Below are positions 1 through 9,287 of a stretch of DNA of 64,000 bases, piece after piece. The stretch is from positions 62,001 to 126,000 of the forward strand of contig CALVLK010000002.1 of NCBI GenBank assembly GCA_944337235.1, read 5' to 3'. Source of the stretch: an uncultured Clostridia bacterium (GTDB lineage Bacteria > Bacillota > Clostridia > Christensenellales > Borkfalkiaceae). Made by a program: the position numbers and the translations under genes. A model generated the notes under the pieces. It was not told the origin of the DNA. It did no database searches and saw only the letters and a program-made list of their open reading frames with translations. Within the stretch, counting starts at the first letter, position 1, and the number at the start of each line of letters is the position of its first letter.

Positions 1-31
1 GCGCGTTGCGCAAAAAATAGCAAACGATTTT

Positions 32-403
32 TTACGCTTTCCGCAATTTCTTCCCGCAAAGGGCGCCGATCGCGCCGAAAATCATGCCGAGCAGCAGCTC
101 CAGAAGGAAGACGGCGCTCAAATGAAAGCCGCCGATCGCGCCGAATACGAGCATGGTGAACAGGACGGAGAGCGCGCCCGAAGCAAGCCCCTGAAAAAAG
201 ATGCGCGCCCCGCGCAGGAACACCGCCGCGCCGATAAAGCAGCTTGCGCACTTGATCGCCTGGTTGATAAACATGATGGTATAGCCGTCGGGTGCATATG
301 CCCGCACGAACACGGCGAGCAGCGCCACCGCAAGAAGACAGAGCACCGTCGCGGCGCATACGGCAAAGAGAATGCGCGGCACAATCTGCCGGACAAAGGA
401 CAT
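32..403 (-). CDS. TIGR04086-type small integral membrane protein
   Basis: A 123-residue protein made almost entirely of four hydrophobic segments with short polar turns and a basic C-terminus (GKKLRKA). Its size, four-helix pattern and position beside yajC match the TIGR04086 membrane protein family of Clostridia; the function of that family is unknown. I start it at the ATG at 403 because a strong Shine-Dalgarno (GGAGGGG) lies 6-7 bases upstream; an open frame continues to 526 but has no site. The IS30 element ends about 137 bases upstream and now separates this gene from yajC, so its native promoter may have been replaced. The IS transposase frame runs into this gene in another frame. Confidence 0.7.
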   Translation of the reverse strand: MSFVRQIVPRILFAVCAATVLCLLAVALLAVFVRAYAPDGYTIMFINQAIKCASCFIGAAVFLRGARIFFQGLASGALSVLFTMLVFGAIGGFHLSAVFLLELLLGMIFGAIGALCGKKLRKA

Positions 404-1515
404 CTTATCCCCTCCCATGTGCTTTTTGCATATCCTATGCGCTCCCTCTCCGCGATATGCAAAGGATCCGCCGTCGTATACTCTCCTGCGCGCGGGATGT
501 TGACCGCCCGTGCGCCGCACACGCATTCTCTTTCGATAAGTGAATTGTCAAACCAAGTGCAACACTTGGAGAGATTTTGTTCAAACAAATCTTGTGGAGT
601 TTGGTAATGCAAAACTTTTTTGGGCCTGGCGTTAATTAACGCCAGGTTCTTTTTTAATGTTGCAAGGCTCACCCTTGAAAGATTTCTGCCTTTGGGATAG
701 AATTCTCGTAACAGTCCGTTCAGGTTCTCGTTTGTCCCTTTCTGCCAGGCACAATACGGATCCGCAAAATACATATCGCAATGCAAGGCTTTCTCTATCT
801 CCCTCCAACAGGCAAACTCGCTGCCTCTGTCGCAGGTAATCGTCTTTACCGCTTCGTTGGGATATTGGGAAAGTGCGTCGATGATCGCTTTCGCCATCGT
901 CTCTCCCTTTCTGTCCGGAATTTTAATTGCTATATAATATCTCGTCTTTCTTTCCGCAAGTGTTGCAAAGCATACTTTGCTTTTTCCTTGCCCCGATACT
1001 ACTGTGTCCGCTTCCCAATGTCCGAATTCCTTGCGATTATATACGCTTTTATCCCGTTTGCGGATACTTTTCCCCGTTGTAAACCTTCCGCCGTTCCCTA
1101 ATCGCTTGCGCGTCTTCCCTTTCCTCCGCAGGTTTTTCAGGGTAGATCGCAGATATCTTTCGTCTATCCAACGGTAGATCGTCTTAAACGACGGCATCTT
1201 CATCCCGCACGGCGTATTCGCGATCTGTTCCGGCGACCATGTTTGCGACAGTTTCTCGTCTATGTAGTCTAATACCTCTTGCTTCCAAAACATCCCGCGG
1301 TGACGGTAACTGTTGCGAAGATTGCTTTTCTTTTGTGCCGTATGCGGATAGTATCTCGGTATATCCCTGAAAAAGGTACAGTTCCGCCTCAATTCCCTCG
1401 ATACAGAACTCACATTCCTCCCCAACAGCCGCGCAATTTCCCGATAACTTTTTCCTTTGACATAGTATTCTCGTAGACAGCAGCGCTCTTCTATGGTAAA
1501 ATGGTGGTAGTTCAT
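118..1515 (-). CDS. IS30-family transposase, frame runs out of the element
   Basis: The core has an N-terminal helix-turn-helix (YHHFTIEERCCLREYYVKGK, then SYREIARLLGRNVSSVSREL) and a DDE integrase domain with HWEADTV (D), TCDRGSEFA (D) and GTNENLNGLLREFYP (E), all in the IS30 arrangement, so it should catalyse transposition of the surrounding element. The ATG at 1515 is chosen for the AGGAG site just upstream. There is no stop codon before the left end of the element: after WFDN the frame crosses the terminus and continues about 140 residues into host DNA. The natural protein is therefore about 325 residues plus a tail that depends on the insertion site. Stop as read is at 118. Confidence 0.8.
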   Translation of the reverse strand: MNYHHFTIEERCCLREYYVKGKSYREIARLLGRNVSSVSRELRRNCTFFRDIPRYYPHTAQKKSNLRNSYRHRGMFWKQEVLDYIDEKLSQTWSPEQIANTPCGMKMPSFKTIYRWIDERYLRSTLKNLRRKGKTRKRLGNGGRFTTGKSIRKRDKSVYNRKEFGHWEADTVVSGQGKSKVCFATLAERKTRYYIAIKIPDRKGETMAKAIIDALSQYPNEAVKTITCDRGSEFACWREIEKALHCDMYFADPYCAWQKGTNENLNGLLREFYPKGRNLSRVSLATLKKNLALINARPKKVLHYQTPQDLFEQNLSKCCTWFDNSLIERECVCGARAVNIPRAGEYTTADPLHIAERERIGYAKSTWEGIRCPLSGRLCRAFSLPYAPRRCSVFLRWRCSPCSCGHMHPTAIPSCLSTRRSSAQAALSARRCSCAGRASFFRGLLRARSPSCSPCSYSARSAAFI

Positions 1516-1621
1516 ACAGATCTCCTTTGTGGTAATTTGGTTTCGCATTTCTATTTTACCACAGATTTGTGTGAACTACTTTTTTTCTCCCTCTCCTGTT
1601 GCTCTTAATAGTATAATTCAC
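540..1621 (-). mobile_element. IS30-family insertion sequence
   Basis: The ends form an imperfect inverted repeat: left GTGAATTGTCAAACCAAGTG, right (reverse complement) GTGAATTATACTATTAAGAG, both followed by CAACA; about 18 of 25 positions agree. The element holds one transposase gene on the minus strand. The pentamer CGATA occurs just outside both ends (534-538 and 1623-1627) and could be a target duplication, although 2-3 bases is more usual for IS30, so the exact edges are uncertain by a base or two. It lies between the yajC terminator and the TIGR04086 gene. Confidence 0.85.
625..655 (+). terminator. Palindrome with T-run inside the transposase gene
   Basis: A perfect inverted repeat (CCTGGCGTTAA / TTAACGCCAGG, 625-646) is followed on the plus strand by TTCTTTTTT. 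It reads as an intrinsic terminator against transcription entering the element from the left, antisense to the transposase. The same bases encode part of the conserved LALINARPKK stretch. Confidence 0.6.
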
Positions 1622-1633
1622 CCGATATACAAA

Positions 1634-1659
1634 AGCGGGGCGCATCTGCGCCCCGCTTA
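1634..1659 (-). terminator. Terminator of yajC
   Basis: The minus strand shows AGCGGGGCGCA / TGCGCCCCGCT as a near-perfect stem followed by TTTTG, 18 bases after the yajC stop codon. It ends the ruv-que-yajC operon just before the IS30 element. Confidence 0.8.
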
Positions 1660-1676
1660 CTCTTACTCTATATGGG

Positions 1677-2177
1677 TTATTCCTTGTCCTGCGGCTCAGA
1701 GAGCTCCTGCGCGGGCGCCTCTGTCTGCTCCTTCTGTTCTTCCTCGGCAGGGGTTTCGCCTGCGGGAGCGTCTTCCTTCTTGCCCAACTTCTTGGCCGCC
1801 TTTTCGGCAGCGCGTGCCGCCTCTGCCTGTTCGCGTGCGATCTGCGTGGGGCCCTTTGCGTCCGTCTGCGAGATGCAGTCCTTGTCCATCTTGACGTAGC
1901 TCTTGCCCGTCGCTTCGCTGCCCGTCTCGATGATGACGGTGTTGTCGTCGCACACCTCCGCAACGATGCCGCAGATGCCGCCGATCGTCTTCACCTTGTT
2001 GCCGGGGCCGAGCACCTCCATCTGTTCCTGGTATTCCTTCTGGCGCTGTTTGCCCTTGCGGTTGCTGAAGAACATGAACACCACCATGACCACAACGATC
2101 GCGATCAACAGCACATAGATCATGTAGTTATTGCCGCCAGTCTGATTTTCTGTTTCTGCCAATAAATTCCAGAACAC
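1677..2177 (-). CDS. yajC: Preprotein translocase accessory subunit YajC
   Basis: 166 residues: a short N-terminus, one membrane helix (about residues 19-38, IYVLLIAIVVVMVVFMFF), then the YajC domain with the conserved region around VLGPGNKVKTIGGICGIV, and an unusually long acidic, Ala/Glu/Lys-rich tail of about 60 residues. YajC binds the SecDF-YidC part of the Sec translocon in the membrane. The start is GTG at 2177, supported by AAGGAG eight bases upstream. It is the last gene of the ruvC-ruvA-ruvB-queA-tgt-yajC series, an order common in Firmicutes, but also has its own promoter. Confidence 0.9.
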   Translation of the reverse strand: MFWNLLAETENQTGGNNYMIYVLLIAIVVVMVVFMFFSNRKGKQRQKEYQEQMEVLGPGNKVKTIGGICGIVAEVCDDNTVIIETGSEATGKSYVKMDKDCISQTDAKGPTQIAREQAEAARAAEKAAKKLGKKEDAPAGETPAEEEQKEQTEAPAQELSEPQDKE

Positions 2178-2210
2178 GGTATTTACTCCTTAATCGGTAT
2201 TGATAGTTGT

Positions 2211-2239
2211 ATCATACCTTTTTTTGCCGCAATTTGCAA
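2211..2239 (-). promoter_or_regulatory. Sigma-A promoter of yajC
   Basis: On the minus strand TTGCAA (2234-2239), 17 bases, TATGAT (2211-2216), about 27 bases before the start-site region. Confidence 0.6.
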
Positions 2240-2297
2240 GCATTTTCAAAGAAGTTTTTGCCTTTCACGCACTTTTCATGCGGCGAACGGGCAAAGA

Positions 2298-3681
<1,384 letters not shown>

Positions 3682-4710
3682 TTATAGGACGAGCATCGCG
3701 TCGCCGAAGGAAAAAAACCGATACCTGCACGCCACCGCCGTCCGATACACCGAAAGGATCTCCTCGCGGGAGCAGAGTGCAGAGACGAGCATGAGCAGCG
3801 TGCTCTCGGGGAGGTGAAAATTTGTGATGAGCGCGTCGACACACTTGAAGGTATAGGGGGGATAGATGAAGATCTCGGTATTCCCCTTGCAGGGGCGGAC
3901 GAAACCATGTTCGTCGGCGACGGTCTCCAGCGTGCGCACGCTCGTCGTGCCCACGCAGATGATGCGCCGTCCCTCGCGCCTGGCGCGGTTGATACACTCC
4001 GCCGCCCGCTCGTCGACCTCGTAATATTCCGAGTGCATCTTGTGATCGAGGACGTTCTCCTCCTTGACGGGCCGAAAGGTTCCCAGCCCGACATGAAGCA
4101 GCACCTCGGCGATCTCCATCCCCTTTTCGCGGATCTTATCGAGCAGTTCGGGCGTGAAATGCAGCCCCGCCGTCGGCGCGGCTGCCGAGCCGTTTTCGCG
4201 GCTGTACACCGTCTGATAGCGCTCGGGATCGGCAAGTTTTTCGTGAATATAGGGGGGAAGCGGCATGCTCCCTGCGCGCGAAAGCACGTCCTCAAAGGTG
4301 CCGTTATAGCTGAAATTTACAATACGTTCGCCAGATTCCGTGACCGAGAGCACATCGAGCGAGAGCTCGTCGTTGACGACGAGGTGCGCCCCGGGGCGGC
4401 ACTTTCTGCCCGGGCGCACAAGCACCTCCCACTCGTCCAGAGACAGGCGTTTGAGCAGCAGCACCTCGACGGCGCCGCCGTGCACGGTATGCGCATACAG
4501 CCGCGCGGGCAGCACGCGCGTGCGGTTGACGACAAGCACGTCCCCCGCCCGCAGATAGTCGACGATGTCGCGGAAGATCCTGTGCTCGATGCGCTTTTCG
4601 CCGCGGTGATAGACGAGCAGGCGCGAGGAGTCGCGCGGCTCTGCGGGCGTCTGTGCGATCAGCTCCTCGGGAAGGTCATAATAAAAGTCGCTTTTTTTGA
4701 GTTCTTGCAT
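3682..4710 (-). CDS. queA: S-adenosylmethionine:tRNA ribosyltransferase-isomerase
   Basis: Transfers and isomerises the ribosyl part of SAM onto preQ1-tRNA to make epoxyqueuosine. 342 residues, the family norm. Conserved stretches: [24 protein letters not shown] at the N-terminus (first 20 here as two parts), [43 protein letters not shown] and [10 protein letters not shown] good ribosome site (AGAGGGAACC) precedes the ATG at 4710. It follows ruvB by 32 bases and is probably co-transcribed with ruvCAB. Confidence 0.93.
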   Translation of the reverse strand: MQELKKSDFYYDLPEELIAQTPAEPRDSSRLLVYHRGEKRIEHRIFRDIVDYLRAGDVLVVNRTRVLPARLYAHTVHGGAVEVLLLKRLSLDEWEVLVRPGRKCRPGAHLVVNDELSLDVLSVTESGERIVNFSYNGTFEDVLSRAGSMPLPPYIHEKLADPERYQTVYSRENGSAAAPTAGLHFTPELLDKIREKGMEIAEVLLHVGLGTFRPVKEENVLDHKMHSEYYEVDERAAECINRARREGRRIICVGTTSVRTLETVADEHGFVRPCKGNTEIFIYPPYTFKCVDALITNFHLPESTLLMLVSALCSREEILSVYRTAVACRYRFFSFGDAMLVL

Positions 4711-4742
4711 GGTTCCCTCTGTGGATGCGGGCGGTTTTGCGC

Positions 4743-5804
4743 TCAGTCCTCCGCGTCGAAAACGGACAGCTGCTTGCGCGCGCTTTCGCTCGGCTTCATG
4801 CCGAGGTGTTCATATCCCCCGCGCAGGCATACCCTGCCCCGCGGCGTACGCGCGACAAACCCGAGCTGCATGAGATAGGGCTCGTAGACGTCTTCGATCG
4901 TATTGGCGTCCTCGTTGATGGTCGCCGCCAGGGTATCGAGCCCCGCAGGGCCGCCGCCGAATTTTTCGATGAGCGCGCGCAGGTAGTTGCGGTCCGTCTC
5001 GTCCAGCCCGAGCTCGTCGATCTCCATCTTTTCGAGCGCGTGCCGCGCCGACTGCTGCGTGATTACCCTGCTTCCCTCCACCAAAGAGAAATCGCGCACC
5101 CGCTTCAACAGGCGGTTGGCAATGCGGGGCGTCCCGCGCGAACGGCGGGCGATCTCGTAGGTGCCCTCCGGCTCCGCCTCGATGCCCAGCACCTGCGCCG
5201 AACGGGTGACGATCTTCTGCAATTCCGAAGGCAGATACATATCCAGGCGGCACATGATGCCAAAGCGGTCACGCAGGGGCGAGGAGAGCATGCCCGCCCG
5301 CGTGGTGGCGCCGATGAGCGTAAAGCGCTTGAGCGAAAAGCGGATGTTGCGCGCCGAGGGGCCCTTGCCCACGATGATGTCGAGCGCATAGTCCTCCATG
5401 GCGGAGTACAAGATCTCCTCCACGGCGTGATTGAGGCGGTGGATCTCGTCGATGAAGAGCACATCCCCCTCGTTGAGGTTGGTCAGAATGGCGGCAAGGT
5501 CGCCCGAGCGCTCGATGGCGGGGCCGGAGGTCAGCTTGATCTGCGCCCCCATCGTGTTGGCGATGATGTGCGCCAGCGTCGTCTTGCCCAGCCCGGGTGG
5601 GCCGTACAGAAGCACATGGTCGAGCGCCTCCCCGCGCGCCTTGGCGGCAGACATGTAGACGGAGAGGTTGTTCTTCACCTTGTCCTGCCCGATATAGTCC
5701 TCCATCGTGCGCGGACGCAGGACGTTCTCTTCCGCGTCGTACTCGCCCTTGGTGCTCGTCAGAAGCCCGCTGCTGTGAAATTCTTCCAAACTGTCGTCGA
5801 ACAT
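4743..5804 (-). CDS. ruvB: Holliday junction branch migration helicase RuvB
   Basis: AAA+ motor that drives branch migration of Holliday junctions with RuvA. 353 residues. Walker [10 protein letters not shown] at residues 68-76, Walker [10 protein letters not shown] at about 116-124, sensor I GATTRAG, arginine finger in SSPLRDRFG, and the C-terminal winged helix ending YEHLGM. A GGGGAG site precedes the ATG at 5804. Order ruvC-ruvA-ruvB with short spacers indicates one operon. Confidence 0.96.
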   Translation of the reverse strand: MFDDSLEEFHSSGLLTSTKGEYDAEENVLRPRTMEDYIGQDKVKNNLSVYMSAAKARGEALDHVLLYGPPGLGKTTLAHIIANTMGAQIKLTSGPAIERSGDLAAILTNLNEGDVLFIDEIHRLNHAVEEILYSAMEDYALDIIVGKGPSARNIRFSLKRFTLIGATTRAGMLSSPLRDRFGIMCRLDMYLPSELQKIVTRSAQVLGIEAEPEGTYEIARRSRGTPRIANRLLKRVRDFSLVEGSRVITQQSARHALEKMEIDELGLDETDRNYLRALIEKFGGGPAGLDTLAATINEDANTIEDVYEPYLMQLGFVARTPRGRVCLRGGYEHLGMKPSESARKQLSVFDAED

Positions 5805-5826
5805 GGCCTACTCCCCTTTTGTGCAG

Positions 5827-6435
5827 TCACATGCTGCGCAGCGCGGCGCTGATGATCTCTTCCACGCTGCCCGCGCCGCTGCCGCGCGCCCGCTCTACGG
5901 CGCGCGTGCTCTCCTGCCGCGTGAATCCCAGCCCCATCAGGGCGGAGATCGCGTCCTCGTCCTCGGAATTTTCCGGCACAGCGGCGCGCGGGATCGCCCC
6001 GCCCTCGCCGCCGAGCAGCTCGTCTGCCGAGATCTTGCCGTGCAGCTCCAAGATGATGCGCTCCGCCGTCTTCTTCCCCACGCCCTTAACGGAGGAGAGC
6101 CGCTTGGAATCTGCCGCGGCGATGCTGGCGGAGATGTCCTGCGGGCGCATGGCGGAGAGCATGGCAAGCGCGAGCTTCGCCCCCACCCCCTGCACCGAGG
6201 TCAAGCGCAAAAACAGTTCCTTTTCGGCAGGGGCGGCAAAGCCGAACAGCGAAATGCCGTCCTCCTTGACCTGCAGATAGGTATATATTTCGCCCTCGGC
6301 GCCCTCGCGCACGCCCGAAAGGCGGGAAAAGGCCGCGCCCGAGCACATGACCTCGTACCCGACGCCCCCCGTCTCGAGCAAGACATATTCCGCCGAGAGA
6401 TATTTTATTTTTCCCTTGAGATATCCGATCATCAT
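5827..6435 (-). CDS. ruvA: Holliday junction binding protein RuvA
   Basis: Binds four-way junctions as a tetramer and loads RuvB. About 201 residues: N-terminal OB domain (MIGYLKGKIKYLSAEYVLLE), helix-hairpin-helix repeats (LTSVQGVGAKLALAML and LSSVKGVGKKTAERIILEL), and the mobile C-terminal domain that contacts RuvB (DAISALMGLGFTRQEST). Two ATG codons in a row (6435 and 6432) overlap the ruvC stop codon, ATGATG over TGA, so translation is coupled to ruvC. Confidence 0.95.
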   Translation of the reverse strand: MMIGYLKGKIKYLSAEYVLLETGGVGYEVMCSGAAFSRLSGVREGAEGEIYTYLQVKEDGISLFGFAAPAEKELFLRLTSVQGVGAKLALAMLSAMRPQDISASIAAADSKRLSSVKGVGKKTAERIILELHGKISADELLGGEGGAIPRAAVPENSEDEDAISALMGLGFTRQESTRAVERARGSGAGSVEEIISAALRSM

Positions 6436-6929
6436 TTCACCCCGAACATTGCAGAGAAGCGATTGGTAAAGGCATGGCAAAGCGCCACACCCAGCGCGTC
6501 CGCGGCGTCGTCCGGCCGCGGGATGTGCGGCAGCGCAAGCAGCGAGGCGACAACGCGCTGCATCTGCCCCTTATCCGCCCTGCCATAGCCCGTGAGCGCC
6601 TGCTTGATCTGATTGGGCTTGTATTCAAATATCCTTCCGCACCGCTTGTTGCAGGTGAGCAGGATGACGCCGCGCGCCTGCGCCACGGCGATGCCCGTCG
6701 TCACATTCTTTGAAAAGAACAGCTCTTCCATGGCGGCCTCTTCGGGCGCAAATCGATCGAACAGGGCGTTCACCCCCTCCTCGATCATACACAGCCGCAC
6801 GGGAAAGCTCTCGTATGCGGGAGTTTTGAGTACCCCGAAATCCACCGCGCGGCAATTTCCTTGCTCATTCTTTTCAATAACACCGTATCCCATCGTGCCG
6901 TAACCGGGATCCAGCCCGAGAATAATCAT
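6432..6929 (-). CDS. ruvC: Holliday junction resolvase RuvC, leaderless mRNA
   Basis: Nuclease that cuts Holliday junctions symmetrically. 165 residues. The acidic active site is complete: D in MIILGLDPGYG, E in EEAAMEELFF, and the pair in RPDDAADALGVALCH. The ATG at 6929 gives the standard family start. There is no Shine-Dalgarno; instead the -10 box ends six bases before the ATG, so the transcript should begin at or next to the start codon (see the promoter entry). First gene of ruvC-ruvA-ruvB. Confidence 0.95.
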   Translation of the reverse strand: MIILGLDPGYGTMGYGVIEKNEQGNCRAVDFGVLKTPAYESFPVRLCMIEEGVNALFDRFAPEEAAMEELFFSKNVTTGIAVAQARGVILLTCNKRCGRIFEYKPNQIKQALTGYGRADKGQMQRVVASLLALPHIPRPDDAADALGVALCHAFTNRFSAMFGVK

Positions 6930-6935
6930 ACAGAT

Positions 6936-6964
6936 ATTGTAGCCGACCGTGCCGTAATTGTCAA
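6936..6964 (-). promoter_or_regulatory. Leaderless promoter of ruvC
   Basis: Minus strand: TTGACA (6959-6964), exactly 17 bases, TACAAT (6936-6941), then ATCTGT and the ATG at 6929. With initiation about seven bases after the -10 box, the first transcribed base is the A of ATG or its neighbour. Confidence 0.75.
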
Positions 6965-7033
6965 TCGAATCCCCCATTGCGGCGAAATATTTTTCATTTT
7001 TCCGCTTTTTTCCCGAAAAGTTCTGCGTTCCTG

Positions 7034-7096
7034 TTGCTTTTTACAGAAGAACCGTGTAAAATAAAAATACAAAGCGGAATACGCAAGAGTGTATTC
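7034..7096 (+). promoter_or_regulatory. argH promoter and inverted-repeat operator candidate
   Basis: TTGCTT (7034-7039), 17 bases, TAAAAT (7057-7062). Downstream, GAATAC (7077-7082) and GTATTC (7091-7096) form a perfect inverted repeat in the leader. It loosely recalls ArgR boxes, which are built from TGAATA/TATTCA halves, so arginine control is plausible but not shown. Confidence 0.5.
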
Positions 7097-7123
7097 TAAT
7101 ATTTTTAATATGGAGACAAGAAA

Positions 7124-8497
7124 ATGAAACTTTGGTCAGGCCGATTCAGCAGTCCGATGGCGATCGATGCAGATAGCTTCAACGAATCGCTTTCCTTCGA
7201 TAAGAAGCTGTTCCGCGCGGACATCACCGCCTCCCTGGCGCACGCCGCCATGCTCGGGGAATGCAACATCATCTCTGCCGAGGACAGCGCACGCATCTGC
7301 GAGGGGCTGCAGGGCATTCTCAACGATATCCAGAGCGGCGCGCTTGAGATCAAAGACGCCGAGGACATCCACTCCTTTGTGGAGAACGAACTTGTCGCAC
7401 GCATCGGCGAGGCGGGCAAGATGCTGCACACGGCGCGCTCGCGCAACGACCAGGTGGCGACCGACCTGCGCCTCTACACGCGCGACAGCATCGATTCGGT
7501 CATGAAGCTGCTTGTGCTGCTCATTGAAACGCTCATGCAGATCGCACACGACAATGTGAAATCGCTTATGCCCGGCTTTACGCACCTGCGCAAGGCGCAG
7601 CCCGTCAACGTCGCGCAATACTTCAACGCCTATTCCGAGATGTTCATGCGCGATCTGGAGCGCTTTTCCTTCTGCCGCGAGCACGTCAACGTCATGCCCC
7701 TGGGCAGCGCGGCGCTTGCGGGCACCCCCTTCCCCATCGACCGTGAATTCACGCGCAAGAAGCTGGGCTTCGCCGCGATCAGCGAAAACGCGCTGGACGC
7801 CGTGTCTGACCGCGACTTCGTAGCGGAATATATCTTCTGCGCAAGCCTTACGATGGCGCATCTCTCGCGTCTGTGCGAGGACACCATTCTCTATACATCG
7901 GACGAATTCGGCTATTGGGGGCTGCCCGACGAATATTGCACGGGCTCCTCTATCATGCCGCAGAAAAAGAATCCCGACCTCCCCGAACTCGTGCGCGGCA
8001 AGTCGGGCAGAGTGTACGGGCACCTGATGGCCATCCTCACCGTGCTCAAGGGGATCCCGATGGCATACAACAAGGACCTGCAGGAGGACAAGGAGGGGCT
8101 GTTCGACACGGAGGCGACGCTTACCTCCTGCCTCTCCATCTACACCGAACTGCTGCAGCACCTCACCATCCGTTCAGACGTCTGCTTCGAGGCGGCGGGG
8201 GAAGGCTATTCCACGGCGACGGACATTGCCGACTACCTCGTGCGCAAGGGCATGCCCTTCCGCGACGCCCATGCGCTCACGGGAAAGATCGTGCGCCATT
8301 GCATTCAGGAGAAGAAAAAGCTCACCGATCTCTCGCTGCAGGACTTCCAGGCCTTCGACCCCATCTTCGACCGCAGCATCTTGGGCGTCGTGACGACGCG
8401 TGTCTCGGCGGAGTCGCGCAACTCCGTAGGCGGCTCCTCGCAGACGGCGGTGCGCCGCGGGCTTGTCTCGCTGCGCCATCGCATCAAGCGCTATTGA
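7124..8497 (+). CDS. argH: Argininosuccinate lyase
   Basis: Last step of arginine synthesis: splits argininosuccinate into arginine and fumarate. 457 residues, full length for the fumarase/aspartase superfamily. Signature GSSIMPQKKNPD near residue 280 (contains the catalytic Ser loop), HTARSRNDQVATDLR near residue 105, and FTHLRKAQP. Ribosome site GGAGA is nine bases before the ATG. It stands alone: no argG or other arg gene is adjacent. Confidence 0.96.
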   Translation: MKLWSGRFSSPMAIDADSFNESLSFDKKLFRADITASLAHAAMLGECNIISAEDSARICEGLQGILNDIQSGALEIKDAEDIHSFVENELVARIGEAGKMLHTARSRNDQVATDLRLYTRDSIDSVMKLLVLLIETLMQIAHDNVKSLMPGFTHLRKAQPVNVAQYFNAYSEMFMRDLERFSFCREHVNVMPLGSAALAGTPFPIDREFTRKKLGFAAISENALDAVSDRDFVAEYIFCASLTMAHLSRLCEDTILYTSDEFGYWGLPDEYCTGSSIMPQKKNPDLPELVRGKSGRVYGHLMAILTVLKGIPMAYNKDLQEDKEGLFDTEATLTSCLSIYTELLQHLTIRSDVCFEAAGEGYSTATDIADYLVRKGMPFRDAHALTGKIVRHCIQEKKKLTDLSLQDFQAFDPIFDRSILGVVTTRVSAESRNSVGGSSQTAVRRGLVSLRHRIKRY

Positions 8498-8518
8498 CAT
8501 AGCAGGGTACACCAAATC

Positions 8519-8545
8519 CGGGATCGCCCCGCGGCGGTCCCGTTT
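8519..8545 (+). terminator. Terminator after argH
   Basis: CGGGATCGCC / GGCGGTCCCG stem with a CCGC loop, followed by TTTT, between argH and the next gene. Confidence 0.55.
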
Positions 8546-8571
8546 TGCTATCGTATAAGAAGGAGAAAACG

Positions 8572-9246
8572 ATGATCGAACAGAATGTTGCAGCGCTTTT
8601 GCAGGAACTTTCCCGCGGGAACAGCCGCGGCGAGCCCGTCATTCCCGTCGCCGCGACCAAGACGCGCACGCCCGAAGAGATCAACCGCGCCATCACCGCG
8701 GGCATCCGCGACGTCGGCGAAAACCGCGCGCAGGAATTTCGCGACAAATATGACGCGATCAAGGGGGCGCGGCGGCACTTCATCGGGCACATTCAGCTCA
8801 ATAAATTAAAATATCTTGTGGGAAAGGTAGACCTCTACCACTCGATCGACCGCGACGAGTTGGCAGAGGCGCTCTCGGCGCTCTCCCTGCGCCGCGGCGT
8901 GACCTCTGAGCTGCTCATTCAGATCAACATCGGCAACGAGGAGAATAAGGGCGGCTATCCGCTCGATGAGGCGGAAAACGCCTATCGGCGCATACAGCTT
9001 CTGCCCGCCCTGCGCGTGCGCGGGCTGATGGCAATGCTGCCGGCCTTTGGTGAGGAAGGGGCGCTTGCCGAACTGTGCGAAAGGATGCGCGCCTGCTACG
9101 ACGCGCTGCGCGCAAAAGACGGCAATATCAATTTCCTCTCCATGGGCATGAGCGGAGACTGGCGGCTGTGCACTGCGCACGGCGCGAACATGATCCGCCC
9201 GGGCACGGCGATCTTCGGCGAACGCCCCGCACCGAAACAGGATTAA
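8572..9246 (+). CDS. YggS-family PLP homeostasis protein
   Basis: PLP-binding protein of the YggS/PROSC family, a TIM-barrel alanine-racemase fold without known catalysis that buffers pyridoxal phosphate. 224 residues from the ATG at 8572, which has AAGGAG eight bases upstream. The PLP lysine is in AATKTRTPEEI; other family marks are GENRAQEF, HFIGHIQLNKLKYL, QINIGNEENKGGY, LSMGMSGDW and RPGTAIFGER. The window also carries pdxST, which makes PLP, but not in the same operon. Confidence 0.9.
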   Translation: MIEQNVAALLQELSRGNSRGEPVIPVAATKTRTPEEINRAITAGIRDVGENRAQEFRDKYDAIKGARRHFIGHIQLNKLKYLVGKVDLYHSIDRDELAEALSALSLRRGVTSELLIQINIGNEENKGGYPLDEAENAYRRIQLLPALRVRGLMAMLPAFGEEGALAELCERMRACYDALRAKDGNINFLSMGMSGDWRLCTAHGANMIRPGTAIFGERPAPKQD

Positions 9247-9287
9247 AAACGCTCTCCCTTCGTGACTACGAAGGGAGAGCGTTTTGA
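9246..9287. terminator. Bidirectional terminator
   Basis: AAAACGCTCTCCCTTCGT and ACGAAGGGAGAGCGTTTT form a perfect 18-base stem flanked by A and T runs on either side, between two convergent genes. Confidence 0.9.
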
